The notes under the pieces are model-generated. The model saw only the letters and a list, made by a program, of their open reading frames with translations. It did not search any database and was not told where the DNA came from. 64,000 nucleotides of DNA from Diploptera punctata (lineage: Eukaryota > Arthropoda > Insecta > Blattodea > Blaberidae). The position numbers and the translations under genes were made by a program. Positions 1 through 11,394 of this stretch are shown piece after piece; within the stretch, counting starts at the first letter, position 1; every line of letters starts with the position of its first letter. The DNA is taken from contig JASPKZ010002337.1 of NCBI GenBank assembly GCA_030220185.1, positions 398,501-462,500 on the forward strand. The letters run 5' to 3'.

Positions 1-99
1 AAAATGGCGCTTATCCGTTTGTTGTATAATAAACCAATTTCAATAACTGCAGTGCGTAAAATCTAACTTTATGGATACAGCTCCGATTTCTATGTAGTT

Positions 100-590
100 C
101 TAGCTAATACCCGGCGTGTGCTCCTACGCCTAAATAAATTAAATGTGTTTTTATGTTTAGTTGAATTAGTAAAAGGAAAATAATTATGAATTTATATCGT
201 AATTATTTTAGATACCCCGTGCCGATTACCAGGAGTTGCCCGGAAATCAACTTATCCTGATATTCTTGGCTTCAATGAGCTGAAAGATAAAAATGGTTAT
301 TGCAAGTTATCCATAAAAGACAGACATATGCTGCCCAGCCTTTTTTTGTAAAATGTTTTGAGATATTCAATTCTGTTCACATTAATTTAGTGTACTTGTT
401 ATGCTTTAGGAAGCGTAACTATTTAAGAGTCCAAATAGCTACTTTTTTTTGGTGCACCGATACATTTTTTTTTTTTAGCTCCGGCCCTATAGTATGTATG
501 GTAATATGTTACATTAGAAGCGTAAAAAATATGCTGCTTTTAACTGCAATTCACAGAAATCGAAGCCAGAATCCAGGTATGGCAACCCAT
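100..590 (+). repeat. Dispersed 'CCCGGC' repeat, copy 1
   Basis: The stretch opens with CTAGCTAATACCCGGCGTG and CCTAAATAAATTAAAT and aligns by eye over about 480 bases with 44746-45278. It belongs to a family seen eight times in the window (17533, 35720, 51048 on +; 13795 and 57715 on -). The reading frame at 300-593 is not conserved in the other copy and is not a gene. Class is unknown; full copies end in text like AAATTTCATCAAAATCGGT. Confidence 0.6.
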
Positions 591-599
591 TGAGGCTGG

Positions 600-939
600 T
601 CGCGGCACGGACAGAAGGTTGTGAAGTTTATCCAGTTCATCAAGTCAGGAGATGTATTACTTCCCATGGAGTATAATGAGAGATTTGACGCTGGTTTTTA
701 TTGTCTTGTAGGTAAAAGTGGTAGATATAAATTTTTGGACTCTATTTTGTACATCACAGCGCTTCTCTGGGAAAAATGTCAAGTAGGTTTCTGCATGTAG
801 TAGTTTAATGTTCCCTTGTAAGTTTCACAAGAATTATCTCAACAGAGTACTATGCAACATTGAAATCACCTGACAAATATGGATTGTGTTGATCAATTGT
901 AAAAAAAAAACTGAACAAGAGAAACAGTTCAAGTGTCAA
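600..939. other. No recognised feature
   Basis: This is AT-rich sequence with no open frame, tRNA-like box or repeat that I could match elsewhere in the window. Confidence 0.5.
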
Positions 940-1152
940 TACGGTGACTACTTAACTCATGCCCCAAATGGGAGTCAATGACCAATCACATTTCAATGAT
1001 TTTTTATTTACAACCAATCACAGTCGTGTTTCGCCTAAAATTTGCCAACTAAAGTTTATCATAATAAATAAAGCACCTCCTTTTTAACATTCTGAATAGG
1101 TCATACCATTATTTTGCAGTGACTGACTCTCTAAGTAATACGGCTACCAGAT

Positions 1153-1195
<43 letters not shown>

Positions 1196-1718
1196 CATTA
1201 ATGTCAACAGAAAGCGCATACGAGAGATAATATAAAAACATTTTTAACAATTGATTATACCACAAAAAAAAACACTGTTTGCACTTTCCTAAACGAATTA
1301 TTTTCCAGGAAATGACGCAGAAAAATATAATTGACATATTTACATCATACGACATCAGAAATTAATTAATACCTATAACTTAGGTTATAAATTTCTCCAC
1401 TAGTGTGACATTGCGATCTTTTGGCAATAAATACTATTATGATCTGGTTGCAGTGATAAACAAAAGAAGCAAATAAAGCGTACCAATAGTTTCTCATTTG
1501 TTTTCAAACATCGCCGTTTTCATTAAATATATAAATATTTTAAAATGGCTATAGTTAAATAATGATTTGTGAGTAAACAGCTTAATTTTATTCGTTAAAT
1601 AGTCCTAACAAATGCCACTCTTGATTTCCAAATTCTCTAGATAAATTCACTCCTCACTTGGCGAGTCGTGAATTTATCGATAATTTGGAAATCACTCGTG
1701 GCATTACTTATGAAAAAG
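940..1718 (+). repeat. Repeat F, copy 1, hairpin-ended
   Basis: It begins near GACTACTTAACTCATGCCCC and matches 27318-27920 and 63215-64000. The 3' end carries an imperfect palindrome at about 1611-1703: AATGCCAC..TTTCCAAATT pairs with AATTTGGAAATCA..GTGGCATT, and an inner arm GTGAATTTATC pairs with GATAAATTCAC. No protein is visible, so it looks like a non-autonomous element. A (TA)n run at 1156-1192 lies inside it. It also shows the uninterrupted version of the site where a SINE sits at 63531. Confidence 0.65.
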
Positions 1719-1919
1719 TGTTTCAGGCTGACTGGAAAATACTGGCACTTTCGCAGTCCATAAGCAATTCCATACTTTCGCTTGCTTCTCATATCCATTT
1801 TATTTTAGATATATGCTCCTAAATTAAACAAGATCAGAAACAGTATTATCGGAAAAAAAATTACTTCATGGAATAATTGCATAATTTGTGGAAAATGAAC
1901 AATTGCAATGGTTTGCACA

Positions 1920-2125
1920 TGAAGAAGATGAATGAAGATAAATTGCCAATTAGGAGTTAGGAGTGGATCCAAATCGAAGCAAAAGAAGAGTGAGACCTAA
2001 GAAGACATGGATAGAGGGAATAATGAATTTGATGAAGCACAGGATGGTGACTGAAAGGATAGAGATGAATGGAGGGAGAGAACATAACTTAATATTGGGC
2101 GCAGGAAGATGTTGCATAATTTAAA
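1920..2125 (+). pseudogene. RTE-like LINE, C-terminal fragment
   Basis: Conceptual translation with frameshifts gives KLPIRS, then RPKKTWIEGIMNLM, then DRDEWRE and GRRKML. This is the usual tail of RTE-like reverse transcriptases (R-x-P, a basic G/KRR-x-RPK-x-W motif, then a short helix). The same tail occurs on the - strand at 55730-55940. It is 5'-truncated and non-coding. Confidence 0.6.
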
Positions 2126-2139
2126 ACCTGTTAAATATA

Positions 2140-2322
2140 CAGGGTGTCAACAAAATCCTACTACCAAAACAATGCAACTTATCTCGTAAACTATTTGAGA
2201 TAGAGACATGCGGTTTTCTGAAGTCTCTCAAAGTTTTATGTACATTTGTTGCAGATTGTGATTTAAACGACAATGACGACACCACAGGGAAAGAACCAAT
2301 ATGTATGGTGGTATGCTGAGTC
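2140..2322 (+). mobile_element. Tc/mariner-type transposon end (5')
   Basis: A terminus CAGGGTGTC follows a TA dinucleotide at 2138-2139. The next 180 bases match, in inverted orientation, the terminus ending at 8842. Shared blocks include TTTGAGATAGAGACATGCGG and ACGACAATGACGACACC, the latter giving a start reading MTTPQ in both. The transposase frame here is lost at the TTA microsatellite. This could be the second end of the 8 kb element with later insertions between, or an independent copy. Confidence 0.6.

Positions 2323-2373
<51 letters not shown>
2323..2373. repeat. (TTA)n microsatellite, LINE 3' tail
   Basis: About 17 TTA units abut the 3' end of the - strand R1-like element. Read on the - strand this is a (TAA)n tail, so it probably arose from target-primed reverse transcription. 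Confidence 0.75.
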
Positions 2374-2374
<1 letters not shown>

Positions 2375-2661
2375 GAGCCCCACCGCCATCCCCCTGGGTT
2401 TCCTCGGGCTTAATGCCCATATCCCCAGGTCTGCTCTTGTCCCTAATTACTCTCTGCTGTTTTTATTATGTACATTTTCAGGATTCAAGTTTCGGGTGTT
2501 TGTTCTTAATACTACTTATATACAGTTATTTTTACATATTAATCCTTAACCTAAGTCTTAAGTCTTAAATCTACCACTTAATCTAGTAATATTTACATGG
2601 TGTTGTGTTAAAACTAATACTTAATTTACTAACTTACAACTAACTTATTGCTAGATTACAT

Positions 2662-4161
2662 CTAATCCCTTCTTCTTTGTCTGCGGATGTCCTCCTCTTG
2701 GCGTTGAGTAAGGACCCATCCGACGAACTTTTTCACTGCTTGATATGGCTGTTTTTCTGTCCAAAACCGTAGAGGAGGCGGCCAGTTCATATCATCGTTT
2801 AGTGCAGCCTCATGTAAGTCCCTTCGTCTGGCCTCATATTTGATGCATTCGTACAGGACATGTTGTACAGTGTCCAGCTCTGTTCCGAAGCAATCGCAAT
2901 GAGGCGTTCTTGTGAGGCCTCTTTCATGGAGTTTGGCTTTGAAAGAGCCGTGGCCGCTCAGGAGTTCCGTGATATAGTGACTTGGTTGGATCCAAGTTTT
3001 CTTTAGCCTTTCCTTGATGTTAGGCAGAAATTCGTATGTTATGCGTCCATGTTCTGCCACTTCCCATCGCTCTTGCAATTCCTCGGAAATACTTTCCTGG
3101 ATAATCCGTCTGATGGTGTCTCGTTCATCTGGTGTCTGGTATAAGTCTGGCATGATCACAGTGTCGCCGACTAGTATCGTCTGGTCTCTTCTGAATTTAA
3201 AGTTTTGTATTTTTTGAGCGATATACAGATCGATAGGTAGGACTCCTGCAATCACTGGCAGGCAAACCCCAGACACCGTATTGTACGCTTTTGTAACTCT
3301 TATGAGGACTTGGCGTTGGGCAGAAAGTAGCTTCTTCTTTTGACGTGTGGTTAACTTGCGGGCCCAGCCATGTGCTGCATATCCGCAAATTTGTTGGAAC
3401 AATACCTTGTAGAGCGTTAAGTAATTTATCGCTCCATATCCCCAGTTTTGACCTCCAAGCCGTGCCATCCCGTGGAATAGGTTTTTCGCCGTGTTGGTGA
3501 CATTGTTGATGTGCTGGTCGACTCGCAATCTGCTTTGGAGAGTTACTCCTAGGTACTTGTGTTCTTGTGTGAAGTGGAGATTGCGATTTCCAATTCTCAC
3601 GGTTGGTGGGCGTTTTTCATTCAGATGTCCCTTGAGAATCATTCCCATGGTTTTATCGGGAGATATGGTTAACTTGTGTAAGCTAGCCCATTGTTGGAGC
3701 TGCTGTAAGACTATTTGGGAGCGTTCTTCCAGTTGTCTTTTGGACTGCCCAGAAATGATCATCACTAAGTCGTCTGCGTATGCTATTGGTAATGCATTTT
3801 GGGTTGCTTCTATATTGTTGAGCAGATCGTCCATTACCAGATTCCAGAAACTGGGGCCCAGAACTGATCCTTGGGGACAACCTATGGTAACATGTTTTCG
3901 GATTTGGTTGTTGTTCTCGATCAGGTTTACAGCTCGACCTCTGAAGTAGTATTTTACTGCTTTGTACAGATTTGAAGGGCAATTTCTTCTCTGGAGAGCG
4001 GTAAGTATACTTGGCCACCAGATTGTGTCGAATGCTCCTTCGAAATCTATGAAGATTCCCATCACCAGCTTTTCGGCGCAGTTTTCCACTGTGACGAAGA
4101 GGGCTGTGATAGCATCTTCAGTGCCACATCCTTGCTTGAAGCTGGTTATTCGACGCACCAT
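2662..4161 (-). pseudogene. R1-like ORF2: reverse transcriptase core and C-terminus
   Basis: This 499-codon open stretch carries RT motifs in order: FIDFEGAFDTIWW (palm block A, residues ~37-49), GCPQGSVLGPSFWN (~93-106), AYADDLVMII (catalytic YADD, ~127-136) and KYLGVTL (~203). The C-terminus has a Cys/His motif, HCDCFGTELDTVQHVLYEC, typical of R1/Jockey-group LINEs. The protein copies its own RNA at a nicked target. The true N-terminal half continues upstream in another frame (4118-4723), so one indel near 4118-4161 breaks the enzyme. Confidence 0.85.
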
Positions 4162-4852
4162 ATTCGAGTGTGGGCTGCAATTGCTTTCGCAGAATCCTTT
4201 CGTATAGCTTGCCTAGGACTGGGAGAAGACATATTGGTCTATACGATTTAGTGTTGGTCGGGTCTCTATTTCCAACTTTTAATAACACCTTTACCTGTGC
4301 TTCCTTCCACACATGAGGGAAAACACCGTGTCTCAAGCAAGCGTAGTATAATTGTAATAGCCCATCTTTTATGTGTGTCCATCCTTTTTTCACCAGTTCG
4401 GCACTGATGTTGTCTATTCCAGGCGCTTTTTTGTCTTTCATTTGATCTCTGGCAATTTCTAGATCTATCATGTCGATATCTCCAGTTTCTGGTGTATCTG
4501 GTACTACATCAGAATTGTTTCTCATTATAGTTTGCTGCTCGTTATCTGTAGCGGGATTATCTGTTCGGATTAGTGATGCCATTAGGTGTTCAGCAGATTC
4601 GGTCCATGACTGAGCGTAACCTGTAGGGAGCCTGATTGCAGATAGAACTTGTATTGGCAGTTGTTTTTGCGCTTGGAGTTTATATACTAGACCCCATTGG
4701 TTGGTAGAGGCTTGTTGGGTCACATAGTCTCGCCAACTCTCCTTTTTTGTGGCTTTGAGTGCGTTTGTGTATATTCTTCTGATTGTGTTATAAGCCTGTT
4801 GGCGGTCTCTTCTGTCCCTGTTGTCTGCACGTTGGTAGTCCTTACGTGCGGC
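4118..4852 (-). pseudogene. R1-like ORF2: linker and RT N-terminus
   Basis: The region contains KKAPGIDNISAELVKKG and KSYRPICLLPVLGKLYERI, the first RT blocks of a non-LTR enzyme. From 4852 to 4724 the same frame reads KDYQRADNRDRRDRQQAYN, joining it to the endonuclease. One in-frame TAA at about 4850 separates the two halves. The frame is then lost after the word KLYERILRKQLQP. Confidence 0.8.
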
Positions 4853-5792
4853 TTATGTCATTCTCTTCAGGTCAGTGAGCGTATTTGTCCACCACATCAC
4901 TGTCCGCCTGGTACTTCGATGTCTTGGTATGCTCATATCTGCTGCTCTTTGGATGGTTTTATGTAATTCCTTTGTGTATTGAAATATATCCTGTCTATTG
5001 TGGATTTGTAGAAGATTGTCAACATTTGATTGCAATTGAGTATTGTATTCTTCCCAGTTTGCTCTGGAGAGATTGTATCTTGGAGGTGGCGGTCTGTGTT
5101 CTTCTCTATGTCGCTGATACGATAATTCGAATTGAATAATCATATGGCTGGATAGTGTGATGTCAGGACGCAATCTCCATCTTTGTAGCTGTCCTCCCAC
5201 CCTTGTTGTTGTCAGAGTTACATCGATGAACGAGGATCCAGCACCATGAATATAGGTAGGCCCTTGGTCACCGTCGTTGTGGATTTCCATTTGCATTTCC
5301 GCAATGAAGTTTTCCAATGTGGAGCCTGATGCATCTAATACACGGGAACCCCAGAGAGGTGACTTTGCATTTGCATCAGTTCCTATTATAATTTTCTTGT
5401 TGTTGTGCTCGTTGCAGATGTTCCTTAGCTCTATTAGATAATTGTCTATTGGTTGCGAGAATTGCATGTAGCAAGAGACAAATATGTAGCTTGCAGATTC
5501 GTTACTGATTTCTGCAGCCACAGTGTGTGAGGTGCTTAGATTTTTGTATTGTAATATTGTGAGTCTTGGGTTTAGAATTACCATGGCTGCCCAAGGACGT
5601 TCGCCTGTCTTCGCTCCAGTTAGTATTACGTCTCTCACACCAAATCCGGGTACCTTCCCCCTTACTGAGTATGGTTCTTGTATAAGTAATGTCTATATTT
5701 TCCTGCATAGCTGCTATCCTTACTTCATCTGTAGCATTTCTTGACCTGTCTAGGTTTATCTGCCACACTTTCAGTTCGGCCGTTCTATCCAT
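4853..5792 (-). pseudogene. R1-like ORF2: AP-type endonuclease domain
   Basis: From 5638 the frame reads GAKTGERPWAAMVI, then GTDANAKSPLWGS, the asparagine-containing catalytic block of apurinic-type LINE endonucleases, then SFIDVTLTT and LSSHMIIQFEL, where the final Ser-His lies. The N-terminal strand (LKVWQINLDRSRNATDE) sits in another frame at 5792-5680, so there is an indel near 5640-5680. The domain nicks the target DNA. Confidence 0.8.
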
Positions 5793-6090
5793 AGTCGGTT
5801 CTTTCCGTTCTAGCTTTCATCTCCGATTGCAGTCCTGGGCATTTGTCATCTCTTGTACTGTGATCGTTCTTCTTACCTACTTTTGTGCATAGTGCACAGC
5901 GAGGGGGTTTTGTCTTATTTGAACATTCACTGTGACTATGGCCTTTCTCTGCGCAGTGTCCGCATACGGTGTCTTTTTCTCGGCAATATTTGGCTGGGTG
6001 CCCGAATGAATGGTACTTAAAGTATCTCGTCAAGCCAACATAGTCATCAATTCGGCAGCTATTAAATTCTACATACAGTCTTCCCTTTGC
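5785..6090 (-). pseudogene. R1-like ORF1: zinc-knuckle region
   Basis: The frame ending near 5785 has YFKYHSFGHPAKYCR, CGHCAEKGHSHSEC and CALC, the three CCHC-type knuckles of R1/Jockey ORF1 proteins. The first knuckle has tyrosines in place of the two leading cysteines, which would abolish zinc binding. ORF1 proteins bind the element RNA. Confidence 0.75.
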
Positions 6091-6092
6091 TA

Positions 6093-7111
6093 TTAGTTCC
6101 TTTCTGAGTTCTGGAGCAACTTCACATACCCAATGTTCTTTATTGGTTTTTTTCCCAGTCGGAATTTTGGCCTCAATTGTTCCTTTACTTGTTCAAATTC
6201 TTGGGAGTTAAAGTTCTGTTGGCGGATTGCTTCCAGAATCTGGTCCTCGTCCATTGTCTTGGGTAAGTCGTATAGTATAATCCTAGGTTTCATCTGCCCT
6301 GCTATCTCTGCTGTGAGATCTGCCTCTTTTAGTTTTTCATACTTACTGAGTGCAGTTGCCTGCTCGACTGTGGATGTCTCCACGCGGAGTTTTCCTGCTG
6401 TTGTACTTCTGTGTCTGACTATTTGCCAACCCTCTATTGCGGGATTTTATAGTCTTGGTCACTATTTCTTTTATCTTGTCGCCTGTTAGTCCAGACTCTT
6501 TGGGGGCTGAGATTATAACAGTTTTCATCTGTGTGTCTGCTTCGGATGGGTAGTGGCCTCAGAAATCAATTTTCGAGCTTTGTGGGCATAAGTTTCCGTT
6601 GGAGGCGCTGCCCCTTGTGCTGGACCTCTGTGCACAATTTCCCTGATCTCTCTGATTGAGGCTTCGATGTTGTCTAGGCGTGAGATGACTGTTCTGAGAG
6701 TATCATTTTCAGTTTCTGCTCTTTTCAACTTCTTGGTTACGGTCTCAATGAGATTTATCATCTGGATGGTTCGAGGAAATACATATTGCTGTGTAATATG
6801 ACGGGCCTTGGACCGTACGTGATTCTTAATTTCTACACAGAGTTGTAGGAGCATACTTCCATCCTCTTTATCTTGGTTCTGCCTCATCTGATTAACTTCC
6901 CTCTGCGTATGTCCTGTTGCTTCTTCAGAGAGGTGAGTGCTCATCGTTCTTTTTCAGGCCGTGTGTAGTTCTTCTCTACAGCCGAGGTTGATTCTGCGTT
7001 GCTCTCTTCAGTCGAGTCATCGCTGCTACTGTATTCTGTAGTTTTCTTAGTAGTTTGGCTTCTAGTTAGTCTGAGAGACTCCCTTCGTTTTCTGTTAGAA
7101 TGGTCAGCCAT
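6093..7111 (-). pseudogene. R1-like ORF1: N-terminal and central parts
   Basis: A start at 7111 reads MADHSNRKRRESLRLTRSQ and continues with an acidic, serine-rich tract to a stop at 6941. The continuation (EATGHTQREVNQMRQNQ, then a probable coiled coil LIETVTKKLKRAETENDTL) is shifted at about 6945. Further pieces at 6528-6343 (VIISAPKESGLTGDKI) and 6383-6093 (RIILYDLPKTMDEDQILEAI) are again in different frames. The order matches an R1-type ORF1 that precedes the knuckles. At least three indels make it non-functional. Confidence 0.7.
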
Positions 7112-7880
7112 GTTCACTGTGTTAGTAGTTTAGATGTTTTAATGCTTCTTAGTGGAGAAGATGCATTGCATATGTAGAATATCACACTTGTATGGTTTCT
7201 TTTTGTGATGATTGTTATTGTTAATGTCTAGTGTGTAAAACTACTCTGTAATTATCCCTTAGTCTATATATGTTAGTTGTTATAGGAGTGTAGTCTATAT
7301 AACTTATGTTGTACAGGTATTATAGAGGATGGTTTCTCTTCTTATTAATGATTATTATTACTTAATAGCTAGTGTGTACTATTACACATATATTATATAT
7401 TGGTATTATGAGGTATTCTATTGGGCCCAGATGGTCTGGAAACGCACACGGTGATTTCTTTCTTTGTATAATGTAGTCGGTTTTTTAATTGTATTATAAT
7501 TGAGCTAATGCATAGTTAATATGTATGTTTATATATATATATATATATACATGTATTTTGATGTAGGTGTTTAGTCTTATATCTGCCTTGATGTAGTAAG
7601 TCATACTTGGATGGTTTCTCTCTAGTGATGATTATTATTACTAAAACAATTTTGAATTTGCCGTCCGATGCTAGCTTCACCAAATGTGCAGGTCTCTGTA
7701 TCTGTAATGCAGTGACAGTATGGCTGCTACCAAGATGGCTACCTGGTTTGCCGTGATTTATACCAATGATGCTGGTCTTATATCTACTTACAATTTGACA
7801 ATACAGATGGAAATATTCTGTTGGATTTATCGGAATGTATTGATCTACAGTTCTTAAATATTTACATACGCACACACCGG
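7112..7880 (-). repeat. LINE 5' UTR with direct repeats
   Basis: Three related blocks containing TATGGTTTCT or GATGGTTTCTC followed by TGATGATTATTATTACT-like text occur near 7195, 7330 and 7610, spaced by about 135 and 280 bases. This suggests units of about 138 bases in the R1-like 5' UTR. A (TA)n at 7529-7550 interrupts it. Promoter function is plausible for a LINE 5' UTR but not shown. Confidence 0.45.
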
Positions 7881-8042
7881 TAAATTATCACTTTTCCAGG
7901 TATGAATTCAGAAGCATACAAAGAAAGCAACCTTGTTGCCGCGTTTTTGTCTGGTGATGCTAAACTTAATTACTTTGGAATTTCAATAGCTACACATAAG
8001 ATGTATATGTCAAACAAATCAGTATATATTAATCTACTATTT

Positions 8043-8839
8043 TACACTATTCTTTAATCCACATACCACTTTTTTCCCACTTTTTCAAGTATGAGTTGCA
8101 GAGCACACACACAGCACGTCTAGTCACAGTCACTGCCTTCGCGATCCCTGTTACTCCATGGTATGCTGAGTCTGGTAAATCACCAATACCCCCATGTCCG
8201 AACGTTATGGCGGTTGACATGTTCAGCCACAAAGAAAGTCGCTTCATCAGAGAACATCGCCATGTGTAGGTACTCATTGTCCTCGTCAATTGCGTTCAAC
8301 ATGGAATCAGCAAATTCAGCACATCGAGGGAAGTCAGTTGACAGATACGCTTGCGTAATTTGCACTTTATACACTTGAAGATGTATCCGCTTATGGAGAA
8401 CTTTATGAATGCTTGATTTTGGTAAATGCAGTTCCTGTGAAGCACGACGAACCGATTTTTGAGGGCTACGTTGAAATGTAAGTTGCACATTGTCAATAGT
8501 TACTTGGTTCACACCTGGTCGTCCACTCTGTGGGAAATCCATTACACAGCCAGTCGCTAGAAATTTCTCGGTCCATCTAATTATGGATGATTAAGACGAA
8601 GGATCTCTTCCATATTGCCGGCGAAAATTTCGCTGAACAGTTACTGGTAATTTATCAGACTCACCATACACATTGGGCTTTTTCTGCGGTGTCGTCATTG
8701 TCGTTTAGAACACAAACTACAACAAATGAAAACAAAACATTGAGAGATGTAGAATAAGTTGCAAAAAAACCGCATGTCTCTATCTCAAATATTTTACAAG
8801 CTAAGTTACATTGTGTTGGTAGCAGGACATTTGGATATC

Positions 8840-8842
<3 letters not shown>
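8043..8842 (-). pseudogene. IS630/Tc3-type transposase, broken, with one terminus
   Basis: The terminus at 8842 (CAGGATATCC on the - strand, next to TA at 8843-8844) is followed by MTTPQKKPNVYGESDK and a stop, then by the open frame 8542-8180. That frame has a helix-turn-helix-like segment (RSPQKSVRRASQELHLP) and the first catalytic aspartate in FSDEATFF, followed by NRHNVRTWG. The second aspartate block is missing, and the remaining C-terminal text to 8047 is out of frame. The element cannot transpose itself. Confidence 0.75.

Positions 8843-8882
<40 letters not shown>
8843..8882. repeat. (TA)n microsatellite
   Basis: About 20 TA units abut the transposon terminus, whose target is itself TA. 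Confidence 0.85.
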
Positions 8883-8883
<1 letters not shown>

Positions 8884-9119
8884 CACTCTCGTAATCTGAT
8901 TTAACTTTCTATTTTACAACTGTAATTATTACGTAAGAATAATACTGTTAGGTAATTTATTTTTAAAAAAATGTTTTTAATTTAGTTTATAACAAAACGT
9001 GTATGCATTTTTTTGTGATTATCAGCTCATAAATATCCCTTAGTCGTTGAAAAGTAAATCCCTATTTTGTAATTCAAAACTCTAGATTTTTACTGTAATT
9101 TTATTTATAGATGCTTCAA

Positions 9120-11330
9120 TAAACCAAAGATCTTGAATAGATTACATAATGATTAATGATAGACTCAGGAATCAAATACACGATGTAAGAGTATACAGAG
9201 GATGTGACATATATACAGACCACTATCTATTGTTAGCCACGATACTTATAATAGCCAAATGGAAAAAACCGAAAACTCAAGAAAGAATAAAAGAAGAGGT
9301 TTTTAAAGTATATCTTCTAGAAGAAGAAAGTATAAGACAATTATACCAAAAAAAGGCTACAAGAACACTTAGAAAGAAAAGCAATTAATGATAATCCAAA
9401 TGAAAACATGTATTATAAATGCTGCAAATGAAGCTATAGGAAATAAGAAAAAGATTCGCAACAAAAGAGGATTAAAGATATGGAATGACGAAATAGAGGA
9501 GGCTGCGAGAGACAAAAAATTAGCTTATTTAGAGTACCTACAAAAGAAAACTGAAGAATCTAGAACTATATATAAACAAAAAAGAAATCGAGCAAAACAA
9601 ATAACTCGAACAGCTCATAAAGATTCCTGGGAAAGATTTATTTCCAAAATAGAGCACGATGTACATGGCAGACAATCGTTAGCATTTAAAGTAATGAAAC
9701 AATTAAATACAACAGAAAAAGATACTACAAAACTAAATACCATTGATCTGAAGACATGGGAGAATCACTACAGAGAATTATGGTGCAATGAAGAAGAATT
9801 AGTTATAAAACGCCCTTCTGAAAGTGAAAATAAATAAGAAATAGACAGAATTACTCTAAGCGAAATGAGGGAGGCATTGAAAGAAATGAAAAATAGAAAA
9901 GCACCAGGTATAGATGGTATAAACAATGAACTGATAAAGTATGCAGGTTTATTTGCAGAAATAAGATTATTAAACTTAATAAACGAATGTTGGAAGACAT
10001 GTAAAATACCTGAAAATTGGAAGATAGGTGAAGTCATATCCCTCTTCAAAAAAGGAAAGAGATTAGATAGTAAAAATTATAGAGGTATCAGCTTATTGAA
10101 CTCCACTTATAAATTATATGCAAAATAATAAATAATAGATTGAAGAAGATATCTGACACACTCTTAGAAGAAGAACAAGCAGGGTTCAGAAAAGGAAGAT
10201 CCTGTAGTGATAATGTGTTTATTATAAAGAGACTAATTGAAAAGTGAAGAGAATTTAACCTGCCAACATATTTATTGTTCATTGATTTTGAAAAGGCCTT
10301 TGACAGAGTAAATAGATCTATACTATGGGAAATAATGAAAGAACGAGGATATCCACACAGTCTAATAAAATCAGTCCAAGGCTTAAATGAAGAAACTAAA
10401 GTAGTGATAAAAACTGATGGAAAAAGGTCACAAGAAATTTTAATAAATCAAGGAGTTAGACAAGGGTGTAGTCTATCGCCCACTCTTTTTAATATATATA
10501 TCGACGACATTATGAAACAATGGAAAATGATAATGGACAAAGGCCTTAGATTGAAAAATAACTCAAGTATTAATAACTTACTATTCGCCGATGATTTAGT
10601 CTTACTACACCATAATGAAGATCTGTTACAATTGGCTGCTTACAAACTAAATGCAATATGTAGCGATTATAACTTTAAAATGTCAATAAGTAAAACAAAA
10701 GTAATGGCATTTTGTGGAAGAAATACCCTGCGTGCAAAAATAGTAATTAGAGACGAAATTATTTAACAAGTATCCCACTTCAAATATTTAGGATGTGACA
10801 TCAGCTATGGGTATGATAAAGATATTGAACACAAATCACATCAGTTTCAAGCTATTTGTGGTACAATAAATAGAAAATTGAATAATAAAGCCCATAAACA
10901 AACAAAATTAAAATTTTATATAACAATGGCTGTCCCTGTCCTTTTGTATGGGAGTGAATCTTGGATTACCACCACCAAACAAGAAAGTAAAATCCAAGCA
11001 GCCGAGATGAAATTTTTAAGAAGAGTAAAAGGCTGCACTAGAATGGACCAGATAAGAAACGAGGATATCCGTGAAGAACTGCAGATCTACTCTATAAGAG
11101 AAAAGATATTTAACAACAAGATACAGTAGAAAGAACATGTAGAAAGAATGGAAGAAAGTAGATTACCAAATAAAATCTTCCATTATTTTCCAAGAGGAAG
11201 AAGAGATGTCGGACGTCCTCGGAAGAGATGGTCTTAGATCTATTAGTGAAGATGGAACAGGCAACTCTTGCCTAAACCCGGAAGTGAAGAAGAGAAGAAG
11301 AAGATGCTTCAATATTATGATGTGTATAAT
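9120..11330 (+). pseudogene. RTE-like LINE (RTE-B), 5'-truncated
   Basis: It starts inside the endonuclease C-terminus (VRVYRGCDIYTDHYLL). It then reads KNRKAPGIDGINNELIKYAG, NYRGISLLNSTYKLYAK, FIDFEKAFDRVNRS, GVRQGCSLSPTLFN, FADDLVLL and FKYLG, the ordered RT blocks of RTE/BovB-like elements. It ends in GRRDVGRPRKRW. Breaks: a frame change near 9387, stops at 9835, 10244 and 10764, a one-base loss near 10123 and a stop at 11127. The few breaks suggest moderate age. A (TA)n follows directly. Confidence 0.85.
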
Positions 11331-11332
11331 TC

Positions 11333-11386
<54 letters not shown>
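11333..11386. repeat. (TA)n microsatellite
   Basis: A pure TA run lies between the RTE-B 3' end and an RTE-A 3' end. It is flanked by the inverted words AATTCCTTTATA and TATAAAGGAATT, so it can fold as a hairpin. Confidence 0.85.
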
Positions 11387-11388
<2 letters not shown>

Positions 11389-11394
11389 GAATTA

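Larger units (their letters stand above)
2374..7880 (-). mobile_element. R1-clade non-LTR retrotransposon, degenerate
   Basis: A near-complete LINE: 5' UTR with direct repeats (7190-7880), ORF1 with a nucleic-acid-binding region and zinc knuckles (7111 down to about 5785), ORF2 with AP-like endonuclease (5792-4853) and reverse transcriptase (4852-2662), a 3' UTR and a (TAA)n tail. At least two frameshifts and one stop break ORF2, and ORF1 is split into several frames, so it is not autonomous now. The 3' UTR (GAGCCCCACC on the + strand) recurs at 56868-56962 with a poly-T, supporting the boundary. The upper limit is uncertain. Confidence 0.8.

Noticed and set aside
3491..3949. 152-codon + strand frame
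   Set aside because: It is antisense to the well-supported reverse transcriptase at 2662-4161.
8160..8180. Short match GGTATGCTGAGTCT between 2310 and 8165 as a target duplication
   Set aside because: It is explained on the 2.3 kb side by the transposase start text and has no consistent border on the other side; likely chance.
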